From Agroathelia rolfsii (taxonomy: Eukaryota; Basidiomycota; Agaricomycetes; Amylocorticiales; Amylocorticiaceae), in assembly GCA_018343915.1 (NCBI GenBank), contig JABRWF010000007.1, forward strand, positions 2,232,001 through 2,296,000: 64,000 nt of DNA. The letters run 5' to 3'. Position 1 is the first letter of the stretch. Each line of letters starts with the position of its first letter. The notes beneath the pieces are model-generated. The model worked only from the letters and a program-made list of their open reading frames with translations, had not been told where the DNA came from and ran no database searches. The position numbers were made by a program, and so were the translations under genes. Below, piece after piece: positions 1 to 12,000 of this stretch.

Positions 1-848
1 CGACAAAGAAAAGCCAGATGGCCCAGCAGGCGATGTACACCACCGCGGCGAGGGTCCAGCCACTACCGGAGCCCTGGACACCAGGCGCGGCCGAGTTCGG
101 GAGCTGGGCAACTCTATGAAATGTTAGCATTATTAGCCTTATCACCCCCAAAAAGGTCAAAAACGTACTTGAAAAGGATGAAAACGGCATTGAAATCGAA
201 AAAGGTTTGAAGCGGAATATGGGCAAAGACAAACAAGGGGAAGAGGTAAAAGCGCAAGCGCGTAAACCAGAAAGGGCTCCGGAGCAATTCCAGGCGCAGC
301 GCCGTGCTCTTGAACCGTGGGCGGATAGCGGCGGCGGCGGCAGCAGCAGCAGCCGTGGAGCCGAAGAATGAGTTGGCGCGCCCGCCGCCGCCGATAAGAG
401 TGGACGCGAACGGCGAGCCTGTCGCGCGCGACCAGACGCGGCGCCCGCCGGGGGAGGCGAGGCGATTACCGTAGCTGCCGGAACGGTTGAGCGGCGTTGG
501 CGATTCTTGCAAGCTCACAACGCGCATGGAGCGCGGGGTGGGCTTGCGGCCGACACCGAAGAAGGAGCTGCGCTTTATAGGCGCCTCATCTTCGCCAGCG
601 TACACGGGTACACGGGAAGAGTGGATCGTCGATTGTGGTGCAGGCGGCGGCGGGCGACAGGGCAGCCAGCTAGGGTAACCCTCAGATCGCGAAGAGGCAC
701 GGGTCTGCGGGATGACATGTGGTGGTGGGGAAAAAGAAGGGGAAGGCGTCATGGAAGTCGTGGGGGCATTGCCAGTGCCGGCATGGGTGTCATGCACGTG
801 TTGTTGGCCGCCAGGGTCGGAGGAGGACCGACGGTGGGGGCGGGACAT
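1..848 (-). CDS. Membrane protein, 5' part only (3' end outside window)
   Basis: Exons (reverse strand) are 169..848 and 1..113, joined over a 55-nt intron 114..168 (GTACGT donor, GCTAAC branch site, CATAG acceptor). The ATG at 848 is used because the longer open frame starts at TTG. About the first 165 residues are Ser/Pro/Arg-rich and low in complexity, with a polyalanine run of about ten. Hydrophobic segments follow, one beginning after the motif FWFTRLRFYLFPLF and another containing LAAVVYIACWAIWLFF at the window edge, so the protein is an integral membrane protein with a long cytosolic-type N-terminus. The remainder lies left of base 1. The family is not recognised and no function is proposed. 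Confidence 0.6.
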
Positions 849-1578
849 GAGATGCAAGTTGAAGGTACTTCAAAGATGAAGTATAGATGAGATAACGTTG
901 GGTTGGTTGGAAATAAACCAACAACAAGAGAGGCAGTTATTAAAACGAAGACAAGGTAGTAGAGAAGGATCTATGTGACAAAACTGGACCAGAGAGAAGA
1001 AGAGAACAAGAGGGGGGTCGAAGAATAAGAAGAGGGCCCAAGAGGGGGGGGGAAAGGTAGATAATGCGATAGACGAGTGTGTTTGCAGCAGCAGTAACAG
1101 CAGTCTGCCTCAAGGCTCGTCGATGATGATGATGATGATAATGGAGGGGGGCACACGGAGGCCTCGTGTGCGGCTCGCCAGGACTGTTCTTGAAGTATTG
1201 CACTCGTTCGCAACGGGGCCAAGAGAAAACAAAGGCCACAGACGCAGGCAAGGGGGATAGCACAAGCCGCGTAGGGGAACAGAGAGAACGAGAACGAGAA
1301 CAAGGACGGGCGAGGACAAAAACCCAACAAGAAAAGAGCCCAAAAAGAGAGAAGCGGGTGAAGTTGAAGAAGTTCAATAATCAACTACATGCTTAGGTAA
1401 GCACCATTCTGCTTCCGAGACAGCCAATGACAGAAAACGCCTGATCGAAAACAGCGGACACAATTCCAGAAGAAATCACACCGGGGATGCACAATAATAC
1501 TCGGACGCATTCATCGTACAATATACCATGCATTATGACTACAGGCATACAATTAGCATTATCATTATGCCAGAATTA
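849..1578. other. Intergenic region with purine-rich leader and GAT repeat
   Basis: This stretch lies upstream of the membrane protein gene and downstream of the AlkB-like gene stop. It is purine-rich on the + strand (pyrimidine-rich on the - strand) and holds a (GAT)n run at about 1121-1141. Open frames here are low-complexity Leu/Ser/Pro strings with no family resemblance. It most likely contains the promoter and 5' leader of the first gene. Confidence 0.5.
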
Positions 1579-2918
1579 CTAGAAATGTAGCACATCAAAT
1601 CCCCCTCCGTAGACTTCTTCCCAATCGAAACTACTCTGCTGATTCTCCTCCCCGAACGCAGCCAACAGCCTCTCCGCCTCCGGACCTCCGCGTACAACGG
1701 CCTGTGCACCGCCTTTACTCTTTGCGCGGGCCCCTTGACCATATATGCGCGTTTCACTCTCGCCACCCCCACCGACGTCTCCCTCTTGGCTGCCGCCATC
1801 TCTCTGACAAGTTGTGAGAAAAGTCCCGATGTGTCGGAACGTCAAGCTGATCCGCTCGCCGCCCTCAAACTGCTCCGCCGCGGACTTTTGCGAGAATGGC
1901 CGGTTGTCGTGATTAATCGCATGAAGCCACTATAAATATTCGGTGAACAAAAGAATGAGCTTATTTATTCATTCATGAAAGTCTGTTTGGAAGGGATTGT
2001 CATGCACACGTACCTTTTCATTCGTCTCAAGGCCCATGATGAATATAGAATTGTGCGGTAATGGAATCTTCTGTGATGGTCTTCCTACTAGATGTTGCTG
2101 TTCAGAAGCACCTGCTTCTGCCCCTAGTGTGCCCGACCGGCCGCCATCGCGCTTCATCTTTAGCGTCATCGTTCGCTGCGCACCAAAGCTCACATTAACA
2201 ATACTCGACCCACGCATCACGTCAATCGTCTTGTCCGAGTGCTCAGAGATGTAGTCCGCGCCGGATCGATAAAGCTGAATCAGTACGTGATTCACGGGGT
2301 GCTGTACGACGCGTTCGACATGCTCTTTTACGAGCTGTACTGTTGGAGTCCAGGGGTGGAGAGGCGGAGATTCATCTGCTGGGTGGCGGTATACGGGGAT
2401 ACTTTTGGGAGGGGGTCATGAGTATGAGCATGGGACCTAGTCTAAGACAAAATGCTTCGGGCACCTACCTACCATCCTCTTCAATCTGACCTTGAACAGC
2501 AACCAGCCTAGGCACTTCCCCGCCTAGCACCCACAAATTCCATCGAAACAAAAAAAAAAAAAAAAGTTGGCTTGCTAGAAGAAAGAGGGATTATAGCCTC
2601 CGCACACTCACCACGATGAAACATCTTATTCCACCCCACCTCCTCCTTTAGCAACCCGAACACACGCTCTGCCATTTCCGCGTCGGGGAGCAAATCAAAC
2701 TGTACATATGAATCGCCTGCCCCAATAGGGTCCCCAGGCCCGAGGACGGGCGGTTTGTGCTGGTTGCGCAGCGCTCGGGCTGATTTTGGTGCGGCAACAG
2801 AGGTGGTTGCGACGTTCTCACTCATAGCTGCATCGACAGGGTCGGCGTCATTGACAGTTGCATTCGAAGACCCTGCTGGTGGGGTCGTCTGGACAGCAGC
2901 AAATTCTGATCCAGGCAT
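1579..2918 (-). CDS. AlkB-family 2OG-Fe(II) dioxygenase
   Basis: Exons (reverse) are 2612..2918, 2469..2523, 2014..2401 and 1579..1929, giving 366 aa. The ATG at 2918 is the first in frame. The motif MFHRGGEVPRL and then IPVYRHPADESPPL lead into the jelly-roll core. The iron ligands are seen in EHSDKT (HxD) and in WLHAI, and the 2-oxoglutarate-binding arginines in GERISLTFR. AlkB proteins oxidatively remove alkyl groups from nucleic acid bases or related substrates; the substrate here cannot be read from sequence. A non-conserved acidic/Gly-rich tail ends the protein. The gene is divergent from the Irc5/Lsh chromatin ATPase across 507 bp. Intron 1 carries a 15-base homopolymer (2551-2565). 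Confidence 0.85.
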
Positions 2919-3425
2919 TGATATCAATGGGTCCGCTGGCAGGTTTATAGACTTGTAGTTGTTAATGAGGTGGGTTCGGATTATTCGCTGGTACTAGTAC
3001 TAGGTCGTTCATATAGATTCCAGGGCAGAGCTGTGCGCAAGCGAGTGATTGATGATTATCTGACCGAGTCGAGAATGAGCGAGAACTAAAGGCAGTGCCT
3101 ATCAGCCATTGCCAGTAGTGTTTGGCACGCATACTGACTCGGAATTTCATGCTGACTTTCCAAGAATTGTCACATATGGCACTCAAGGCCGTGACAGTCA
3201 CCTGACTGTGACACTCGGCGACGGATCTGAGATCGATTGCGGACCGAAAAGCGCGTCATAATAATAATAATAATAATAATATTGATTCTGTTTGTCCCTG
3301 GCACGCGGGCGCGCGCCTCATAGAACTGGCGGTAGTCTACAGCTGTGTCTTGCACAAAACTACGACTATTACTACGACTACAACTAACCCTAAGCTGATA
3401 TACGCGACTATTAGCGGAAACGAAC
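2919..3425. promoter_or_regulatory. Divergent promoter region, AlkB-like / Irc5-like genes
   Basis: A 507-bp gap separates the two ATGs, so one region must serve both. It contains an (ATA)n microsatellite at about 3258-3282. No clear TATA box was seen for either direction. The shared-promoter role is inferred from gene orientation only. Confidence 0.45.
3258..3282. repeat. (ATA)n microsatellite
   Basis: About eight consecutive ATA/TAA units lie between the AlkB-like and Irc5-like genes, about 145 bp from the Irc5 ATG. Such a run is length-variable by nature and sits in the shared promoter region. Confidence 0.8.
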
Positions 3426-6400
3426 ATGGACATGTCCTCGGTCCCCGCTTCTGTGGCCTCTTCGCCTCCGCCAACAGAGCCTGATGCATTCAAGGTAGTA
3501 CAGCGCGCCTGGCTTTTAATAGCGTTCAAGTTGTTTTGCCACATCTGCAATCTTTCCTGACTAACATTGGCGCACACAAATGTTAGATTGAAGATGATGA
3601 CGAAGATGACACCCCATTAGAAGATGCTGTACGTAGTGAAAGCCATGCAATTAACTTACATGAGCGTTATATTGACTGAAAAATTGTAACAGGAATTTGC
3701 CATTCGTATCAGCAAGCTTGAGCGCACGCTGAAAAAATCTGAGTTGTATGCGCGCCGCATCAAAGAGTGGATGGACGAGGCGCGCAAGAAGAAGAGGCTC
3801 AAGTCTGATCAGTCTCACCACCAAGGAGAGGAAGGTGCCAGTGGGAATAACAGCAACAACAACGATACGTCCAGACCTACCAAGCGGTCCAAGCTGGATC
3901 AGGAGAGTGGGAGTGGGCAAGCGGAGGAGGAAGAGGAGGAAGAGGAAGGATTTAGACAGCCTGTGCTCATTACGGGCGCGACTATGAAGGATTACCAACT
4001 CGAAGGTGTGGAGTGGATGATGGGTCTGCATATGAACGGCATTTCCGGTATACTAGGTGAGTGCACCTATTTCACTCTTATCCACATGCTAAATACATCT
4101 CTAGCGGATGAGATGGGGTTGGGCAAAACACTTCAGACAATTGCATTCAATGCTTTCTTGCGCGAGTCACACATCTACAAGCCCTTCCTCGTCGTCTGTC
4201 CCCTTAGCGTCATGGACAACTGGAAGGCCGAGTTCAACAAATTTGCGCCCACAGTAATATTTGCCACCGAATTCTTTCTTTCTTTCAATGGCACTCATGC
4301 ATGTTGGACTTTGTGTCTATTTTGTCATTGACAGATTCCTGTATGCATTTATCACGGTAATCCCATCGAGCGTGCCGAGCTGCGTCGAACTGCAATGAGG
4401 CCCATTCGTGAAGAGGACGACGAAGGAGGCAAGGCCTCTGTCAAGAAGGAAGAAGAAGAAAGCTATGAAGAGAACGAGTCGGCTGTCGAGACACCGAAAG
4501 CCAGAGGCAAGGCCACCGCCCGAGGACGAGGCGGCAAAAGGGGGAGAGGACGCCCAAGAAAAGTGGAAAGCACTTCTACGACGACGGCTACTAGGCGCAG
4601 CAGCCGCCATACTGCAAAAGCCCAGATGCAATCAGAATCGGAGGATGAGGAAGACGACGAGCCTCAACCTAGCACGAGCAACGGCCGCCGTCACCGTCGA
4701 GAAAAGGTCTCACCCTCGCTCGTTTCCTCCTCCCGAGCCTCTCCGTCGTCGACCTACTCTTCTCCTACAAAGTCCAAATCTTCGGCTCGTGGTAAAGACA
4801 GCACTTCCTCTAAGATGACCGAGGCAACGCAGCCCCCAGAGTCTTTCCCTGTTATCATCACGACATTTGACATTCTCATCCGCGACCGTCCTCACTTGGC
4901 CAAGTATCATTACTCGTACATTGTCGTTGACGAGGGTCATCGGTTGAAAAATATGGATTGTAAACTTATGAGAGAGATCAAAAAGCTCAATAGCGATGGG
5001 CGTGTTGTACTCACAGGAACACCCTTACAAGTATGCGCCTATGAGGACTATATCTGCTATGGAAAACTCAATCTTTGTTCTTTCCATTGCAGAATAACCT
5101 TTCTGAGCTGTGGTCCCTGCTAAACTTCATTCTTCCGGATATATTCGCGGATTTAGATGTATTCCAAGAATGGTATGTAATGTGCTTTCTTTCCATTCTC
5201 ATTGCTCAAGGCGATTTTCTATATCTTTCTGCTTGGTAAAAAAAAAAAAAAATAGGTTCAGTATCCCTAAACTTCAGCGCAGCCTCTCTTCACAACGGTC
5301 TAACGAGCTCATATCCACACTTCATGCCGTCCTTAAGCCTTTCCTCCTGCGTAGACTCAAGACCGATGTTCTTAACTCCAAGGACTGGTTTAGTGAGGCT
5401 AACGAAGAAGGCAACCAGGTGCTGCTCTCAATATCTCGATCGATGAACTGAGGGAGCTGACCCTAGTTGCAATCCATGCAGGACGGGAAGAAAGGCGAAC
5501 GTGGCCTACCACCCAAAAAGGAATACGTTTTATGGGCGCCTCTTAGCGTCGATCAACGGGAGGTGTACGATCACGTCCTCGCAGGCGGTCTGCGGCATTT
5601 CCTCATCAACAAGGACCAGTCGCAGAACGATAAGAAAAAGGAAGGTGCGCCCGTAGACCTAGGCCCAAGGAAAATGAGAAGCCAGACCAACGGCAAGAAG
5701 AGGAAGCGCTTTGATGATGTCGACATGGACGACGATGAATACTTTGAAAAGCTCGAGGCGGATGCTAGGGAACCGTCTACGGAATTCGAAGAGGACACGA
5801 AAGAGATTGGAGACGAAGAGCTTGTTGAGATTGAAAAGAAGCAGTTGCTGAAAGCTGCGGGTTAGTTACGTTCCCTGAATATCTCCTTCTAATCCTAACG
5901 CAAGTGAATCTGCAGTCCGCCAGGTGAACAGCCTCAAGCTCCAAAACACCGTCGTCCAACTCCGCAAGACATGCCTCCACCCCTTCCTCTTCCACTGGCC
6001 GCTCTCACCACGTACACGCCAGCCGACTACGGACGCAAAGGAGCTCGTCCAGCCAAGCGGCAAGATGATGATCCTCGCACGTCTTCTGCCCGAGCTCTTT
6101 GCGCGGGGCCACAAAGTGCTCATCTTCAGCCAGTTCGTGACCATGCTCGACATCCTCGAGACCTGGGCCGAAGAAAGCCAGGGCTGGATGGTCTGTCGTA
6201 TTGATGGTTCGAGCAGCTCGCAGGAGCGGAAGGAGCAGATGGAATTGTTCCAGAGCCATAAAGATAACGGGGATACAGACCCGAAGAATGCGCCTATGTT
6301 GTTCTTGCTTAGTACGCGTGCTGGTGGGTTGGGAATCAACCTGACAGCTGCGGATACAGTCATCTTTTATGACCAGGATTGGGTATGTTTCTGTAGCGGG

Positions 6401-7015
6401 TTTCCATCCCATCGGCTGCCTTATCTGACTGCTTTATTTTTGAATATCGCCAACAGAATCCGCAAATGGATTTGCAAGCCCAGGACCGAGCCCATCGTAT
6501 TGGCCAGACAAGACCTGTGCTCATTTTCCGTCTAGTCAGCGCACACACAATTGAAGAAAAGATTATGCGGCGCGCCAACGACAAGCGAAAGCTTGAGGCT
6601 GTAGTCATCGCAAAGGGTAAATTTCATTCCAGGTTTCCTGGCATCCCCGATTTCCTGATCACCTTTTATCACCCCCATAGGCAAATTCAAGGCCCCCACC
6701 GTTACAGGTACGCGGGGCAAAAAGGAGACGATGGCAGAACTCGCCGCTTCGCTCATGCAACTGGACGGGGAGAAGATCAATGTCGTTTCAGGCGCGGACG
6801 GCGAGGTCGTCCTCAGCCAAGCCGATCTTGACGCCTTATTAGATCGTAGCCCGGAAGTATTCCGCGAGCGTGTCGAGGGCTGGTCATCTTCGACTTCTGC
6901 TGATGGAAGCGCTGCCAGCAAGCAAAAGTCTGCCTTCGCTGTATATGAGCGTAAGGCACTCGAGGGTGAGGATGATATGCTAGCTGGGCTGATGGGTACC
7001 GATGTTGCGGAGTGA
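3426..7015 (+). CDS. IRC5: SNF2-family chromatin remodelling ATPase, Irc5/Lsh (HELLS) type
   Basis: Exons: 3426..3494, 3587..3628, 3693..4056, 4105..4253, 4335..5030, 5093..5172, 5256..5418, 5482..5860, 5916..6382, 6457..6616, 6681..7015 (967 aa). Seen: an acidic N-terminus, [11 protein letters not shown], Walker A DEMGLGKT (about 160-168), Walker B DEGH (about 407-410), [19 protein letters not shown], then helicase lobe 2 with [21 protein letters not shown] and [11 protein letters not shown]. The lobe 2 wording matches the Lsh/HELLS branch. Such proteins remodel nucleosomes in heterochromatin and repair. Unusual: about 140 residues with an AT-hook-like GRGRPRK are inserted in lobe 1 between the YHG motif and DEGH. 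One donor (after 5418, CAG/GTGCTG) is weak but keeps the frame and lies before a good CTGACC branch site. Confidence 0.85.
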
Positions 7016-7217
7016 TGAAGGATGACTAGATCTGTTCTTGGTATTTATCTTTTTCCTTCCATCTTGGATTGGCTGTTTTTTTGTTGTATACTTATCGTAA
7101 TCGTACCACAATTAGTTTAAAATAAATTGGTTTAATTTGATGCGTAATTTGTACATTCACACACTACTAATTATGCAACTTGAAGTCGATGTCAGCTTTA
7201 AGCGTTATCGGATCATT

Positions 7218-8699
7218 TCACCAGGTTTGGTGACTAGGGCTGTTTTGATTTTGATCTTATGAGCAACGCAAACAAAGTAAGAAAAGACAGAATAAACTGA
7301 CCAAACTATATGCGTATGTCGATTTGTCGAAGTACTTAGTGACCACTTCTCACTAATTCATAGAAAACACTTACGATCAAGCTCCCAGGTCCATGCTGAA
7401 CGGTCTTGATTTGCGAGGTACATATATGCCTGGAAGTATTGCTTATGAATACTATATTTCTATGGCTTGAAATTGAAACCATACATTGGCAATACTTTTG
7501 GGGTCCAATCGAAGGTCTGCATTCTGCTCCCATTCGGAATCGTGGCGAGATCTCTGGCGATCCGTCAGAATGGCTGTAATAAAGCAGCAATCCATAATTT
7601 CCATCAGTCATGAGATTTTCCATACAGAATATAGGTTACTTACGGCCATTGATCATGCTCTATGCATATAAAGGTTACCGCATCAACATAAATCCAAGGC
7701 AAAATTTATCAAAAGAGTAAACCACTGACATGAGCAACCTAATTACATTGCTTGTTAGACTCCCACTTCATGAAGTTAAACCTGGGACGTACATGAATAT
7801 TCTGCTTCCCAAACTCCTTGTTCAAGCTCTGAGACAGAGCCCTCAAGCCAAACTTCCCAGCACTGAAAGCACTTGTAGTCTCACTCCCGTTTACAGAGAA
7901 CGTAGCTCCTGTGAAAATCAACGTGCCGCGTTTACCGTGTTCATTGAGCTCTTGATCTTTGAACATGAGGATCACTTCGCGCGCGAACGCAAATCCAGCG
8001 ACAATATTAGTATCAACGCTTTCTTGAACCTGCTTCTGAGTCAAGTCCAGAAAAGAGCCCCATGTAGCATGTACTGGTGCCGAATATTCCATGTCAATTG
8101 TTAATTGTGGTTACACTTGAAATTAGCCAGGCTCAGTTGCTAGTACATACCTGTGTTGAACAGCGCAACACGTACGGGAACCGAAGGCCAGTGTGATTTG
8201 ATGGCTTGGAAAGCGTCTCCGATAGATTTGTAGCTGTAATCCTCAATGGAGAACGCTGCCGCCTACGGAGGAAAATAGAAAGGTGAGTATATGCTATAAC
8301 ATTCATTGCCTTTACGCACGTCTCCGCCCGCCTGTTTGATCTCATTGGCTAACTTATTAAGTGAGTCGGTTCCTCGAGCGATAAGGGCGACACTATAGCC
8401 ATGCTTTGCAAAAACGCGGCTTTGACGTGCACGTTAGTAAGTAGGGCGAAATTCATAACACGCTACAGAATATGCACTTACGCCGATGCAGCACCTATTT
8501 CCACCGGCAGGCGAATCAATTTTCGGTTACAATGCATTTGAAAGTCTCCATTGTAGTCATAATACATTCACTTACCTGTCCCACTTCCATTTCCTAAATA
8601 AATGATCAAAGTGTGTTCAATGCATAGTCTGGTTTGAAGAAATCATGAGGAGTACCAACCGATTCCTGCAACGATAAAAAGCTGACCAGTGGTGCTCAT
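7218..8699 (-). CDS. Short-chain dehydrogenase/reductase, paralogue A
   Basis: Twelve exons (reverse): 8660..8699, 8576..8593, 8482..8494, 8320..8419, 8151..8262, 7793..8073, 7730..7738, 7644..7659, 7485..7573, 7375..7429, 7302..7305, 7218..7239; 252 aa. The nucleotide-binding loop reads AGIGNGSGTGAA, variant of TGxxxGIG. The usual YxxxK motif reads FSAGK, so Phe replaces the catalytic Tyr, as in the two other paralogues here. The C-terminus DLCPSHQTW aligns with DLRPSHEKW of copies B and C only if a 4-nt exon (TTTG, 7302..7305) is included; a 9-nt exon encodes VAH. The exon map matches copies B and C exon for exon, apart from one codon in exon 9. Substrate is unknown. Confidence 0.85.
7302..7305 (-). 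other. 4-nt exon of SDR paralogue A
   Basis: TTTG between a CATATAG acceptor and a GTCAGT donor. It completes Leu and starts Cys of the C-terminus DLCPSHQTW. The same exon position in copies B (19803..19806) and C (22181..22184) reads TACG and gives DLRPSHEKW. Confidence 0.75.
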
Positions 8700-9033
8700 G
8701 GTTGTTGATTCTCAAATCTGGGGATGTCCTGAGCCACTATTGTCGGCAGTGAACGCTTTTATATGTACTGGTGCCCAATCTAAATTTCACAACTGCACAT
8801 ACGTTGACAATTGAGGATGACGTGAGAAGGTGGCCTGTCATCACATCGTTCCGCCGATATCGGGGTCGCAAAATCCACATCATCCAGAAATTACGAGCAG
8901 AGACAGTGTCATGATGAAAATTGTACATATTGATCTACATCTGATCCAAATGATGTCCGATGCTGACAGGGAAACTACGTACACCCAATTTATACCGTAA
9001 TACACCGTAATAATTGTCTTTGATTCATGAAGA
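8700..9033. promoter_or_regulatory. Upstream region of SDR paralogue A
   Basis: The reverse strand holds an AT-rich TATAAAAG-like stretch near 8758 and a CRE-like TGACGTGA (plus strand, 8818-8825), about 120 nt upstream of the ATG. That is close to the position of the TGACG inverted repeat in copies B and C. The left part also carries the 3' end of the SDR leader and the right part the 3' region of the Fab1-like gene. Confidence 0.35.
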
Positions 9034-12000
9034 CTAAAGAACACAAGGCAGCAGTTTATAATCGTCGATGATTTTCGTTTCGTCCTCAGGTTTTGTCCAT
9101 TTGTCTATCAAAGTCGTCAATGCAAATATCACTGAGAAGATTTGCTATTTCTACGTACCGGGAGATGCAAGGAAATAAGATTCAATGGCGTTAACAAAAC
9201 GCTCTTGGTATTCGTTAGGAGGGATAACTGTTGGCGTTTTCCCCGAACTTAAGCCTTGCTTGGCTTTGTATTCTAGTGTCTTTGCGAAAGTATAGCTCCC
9301 TGAACAATAGGTAAGAATGGAATGCATAATTATATATTCTCATTTCTTACCAATTGTATCCACTAGTCCGCAAGCGATTTGTTTTGTTTCCTCGTCAATA
9401 CCCAAGAGTAGCCTGGAAGGGGCAAGTTCAACAATTGCTTGCGCATATCCAAGAGGAGACCTACGAATAGTCCATAATATTGCTCTGAGCAAGGAATTCG
9501 CAATCGCGTTTGATAGCCTCGCGAAGGATCAGTTTAGAATGTGGGTAGACCAGGGTCAATGTATGTTGTTGATCTATTCAAATAAGCCCCTCAATTTAAT
9601 GCACTCTAAGAATGCTTGAGAAAAAACTCGCCTTCAATCCACTCTCCGTCAAACAACGTCTTGGAACCAACATTGCTCCCAGTCGGCCCGGCCTTGACCT
9701 TCCTTCCGGCAATTCCTTTCAAGTCAAATGTCTTTGCGATGCGTTGATTGAAGAAAAGATTTTCCATAACAAGCAGGTCGGCCTTTGTTTGCACGCTGCC
9801 CGTCTCGAGATTCTTGATCTCAACAGTATAAAACCCAAGAAGCTTGGCCAGCACTGTGGGTCTATTGTGGGTCGAGTCCATGTACCGGAAGTAAGAAGGC
9901 GCCAGGTCTAGTAAGACTTGCCTAGACAAAAAAGAAAGGATAAACGAATCAGAATCATGAAAGATATAGGACAAGACCAAGAAATCATTTACAGGTCTGC
10001 AACATTCCAAGCATCTACCAATGTCTTGATAATATACCGATCATCCGCTGTCTTCCAAAAATTGGATCTACTCTTCCCACCTTGTGCGGCCCAATTGAGA
10101 CTCCTACCGAGACTCTGCAAGAAGTTCTCTTCGAGCCCACACCGTCGTCGGAGTCCATCAAACTGTTTGGCGTAATAGACCACACAGCTGAATTTCAGCC
10201 TTTTGCCGACCATCCAGTCATGCTTGATATGTGGCTTTTCATCCCAGCCCATGGATTCCACTGTCAATAATCCATGATGTTTCCGCGGGATGGGAGAAGT
10301 AGGTCGTGAAGTCTCTCCGCCCGTGAGCATAAGGCGCATCGCGTTCGTAAGGCTATTCGTGATGGATGCTGTAAAACCGGACGTTGTTGGGGTTAACGTT
10401 GGATCGGTTGTCGCAGGAAGGGGCTTTTCGGCTTGCATCTGCTTGTTGCCATCATCTTTTTGGCGATCCTTTGGAGGCAGCGGTGGCGGCACTGGTGCTG
10501 AATGATGCGGGAACTGCTCATCAACACTTGCTTCTTGACTATTCAAGCTGTTGTCAGCCGAGATAATCGAGGACGTCTTCCATCGCCGAATGTGTGCCTC
10601 ATACGTCGATGGACCATACGAGCCAAACGCAGAGCTAGGACGTGATGGGGATGAGGGGACATCAGATGAGGTCGCTTCCATATCGTGCAAGATCTTTTCA
10701 GCACCCCCAGGCCCGCCGTCATCACAGTCAGGAAGGCCATTGATCAGTAGCCCACCTGCAGCCTCCTGCTTGCTGACTTCTACAGCCGGCTTTGCCCATG
10801 CTGAAGGGGGCACTGCTGCGCCACCGACACCACCATTGGTTGTCTTTGATCCCGAGGCACCGAAGTTGATGAAACGCGAGGAGAGACCGACATGCTCAGG
10901 CGCCTTTTGGCGAAGCACTTCGCGGATGGACAACAGACCGCTAGGATCTCGCGGGTGTTCTTCCCGAGTCACGGCGGCCGAGAACGCCTCAGGTTCATGC
11001 CAGACATGACCTTCCTGATCAGGGTCCAGGGGTAAATGAGAAGAAGAGAACAATCGGCCGGAAAAGAACGATTTGCGGGATACTGGGGGTGGTGTGGATG
11101 GTAGCGACGGCATTGGGCCTTGTCTAACTCCCGCCATTTGACCAAGCTCTTTCTGATATTCTATCGAACTGAGGCGGGGAGAAATTTAAGTCAAAATATT
11201 ACTTAGGAACATAAAAGCATAAACACGAACCTTAGGGTATACGCGATAATACTACCCCAGTCATCCTCCCTAACGATGACATTGCTTCCTGGCGCAGGAT
11301 GACACGTTTTGCACCACCACTCCGGCTCAGGCACCGACAACTTGCCAATTACCGATTTCGACTTCAATGTCTTAGGCAGATGCTTGCTTTGCCACGCCGT
11401 CAACCGCTTGCTCGCGCCACGAGCCGCAGATTGAAACGCCCTCCGGACATCATTAAGGGAAGAAACGGGTGTGCGCGCGAGCTGGGAGTACAGAACCTGT
11501 TCGGTGCGTAGGAAACTCTGTCGTAAGCTGGACAAAAGCATGACAGGATCGGCGGGTGCACCAGTCGTCGACGGTGTCTGCGCAGTTGGTTGGCTGGAAG
11601 AAGAGATAGTGGACGACGATGGATCGGTTACGGCAGAGGTAGTACTGTCTCTATTTCCTTCATGCAGCGATGCGCCACCGTCTGAGATCTCGGCGGTGGC
11701 GGTTGAGGAACTGCTCGTCATGGAGAGATGACTTCTTACGGTATCGGTAAGGTCGCTCCCAGGGAGATGGAAAGAATGAGCCTGATTGTCATGCGCTCTT
11801 GGTGTCTTCAGCGCGTCATCGTTTTCATCCTCCTCCAGAGGTGTATCCATGGAAGGTAGCCTTGGCAAGCTCTTCATAGAGTGTCTTTGGGAATCATGGT
11901 GAGCCGCATTGAACGACGCTTCCTAAAAGTACAAATTCGGCCTATTTAGAAATCAACAAGGATAAACAAAATTGGACGTTACCAATTTGTCAATATGTTC

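Noticed and set aside
849..857. Start of the first gene at 857
   Set aside because: The codon there is TTG. The first ATG in frame is at 848, so that start is used.
940..1396. Overlapping open frames on both strands
   Set aside because: Their products are low-complexity Leu/Ser/Pro or Arg/Glu/Lys strings that follow from purine-rich base composition. No splice links or family motifs; treated as 5' leader of the first gene.
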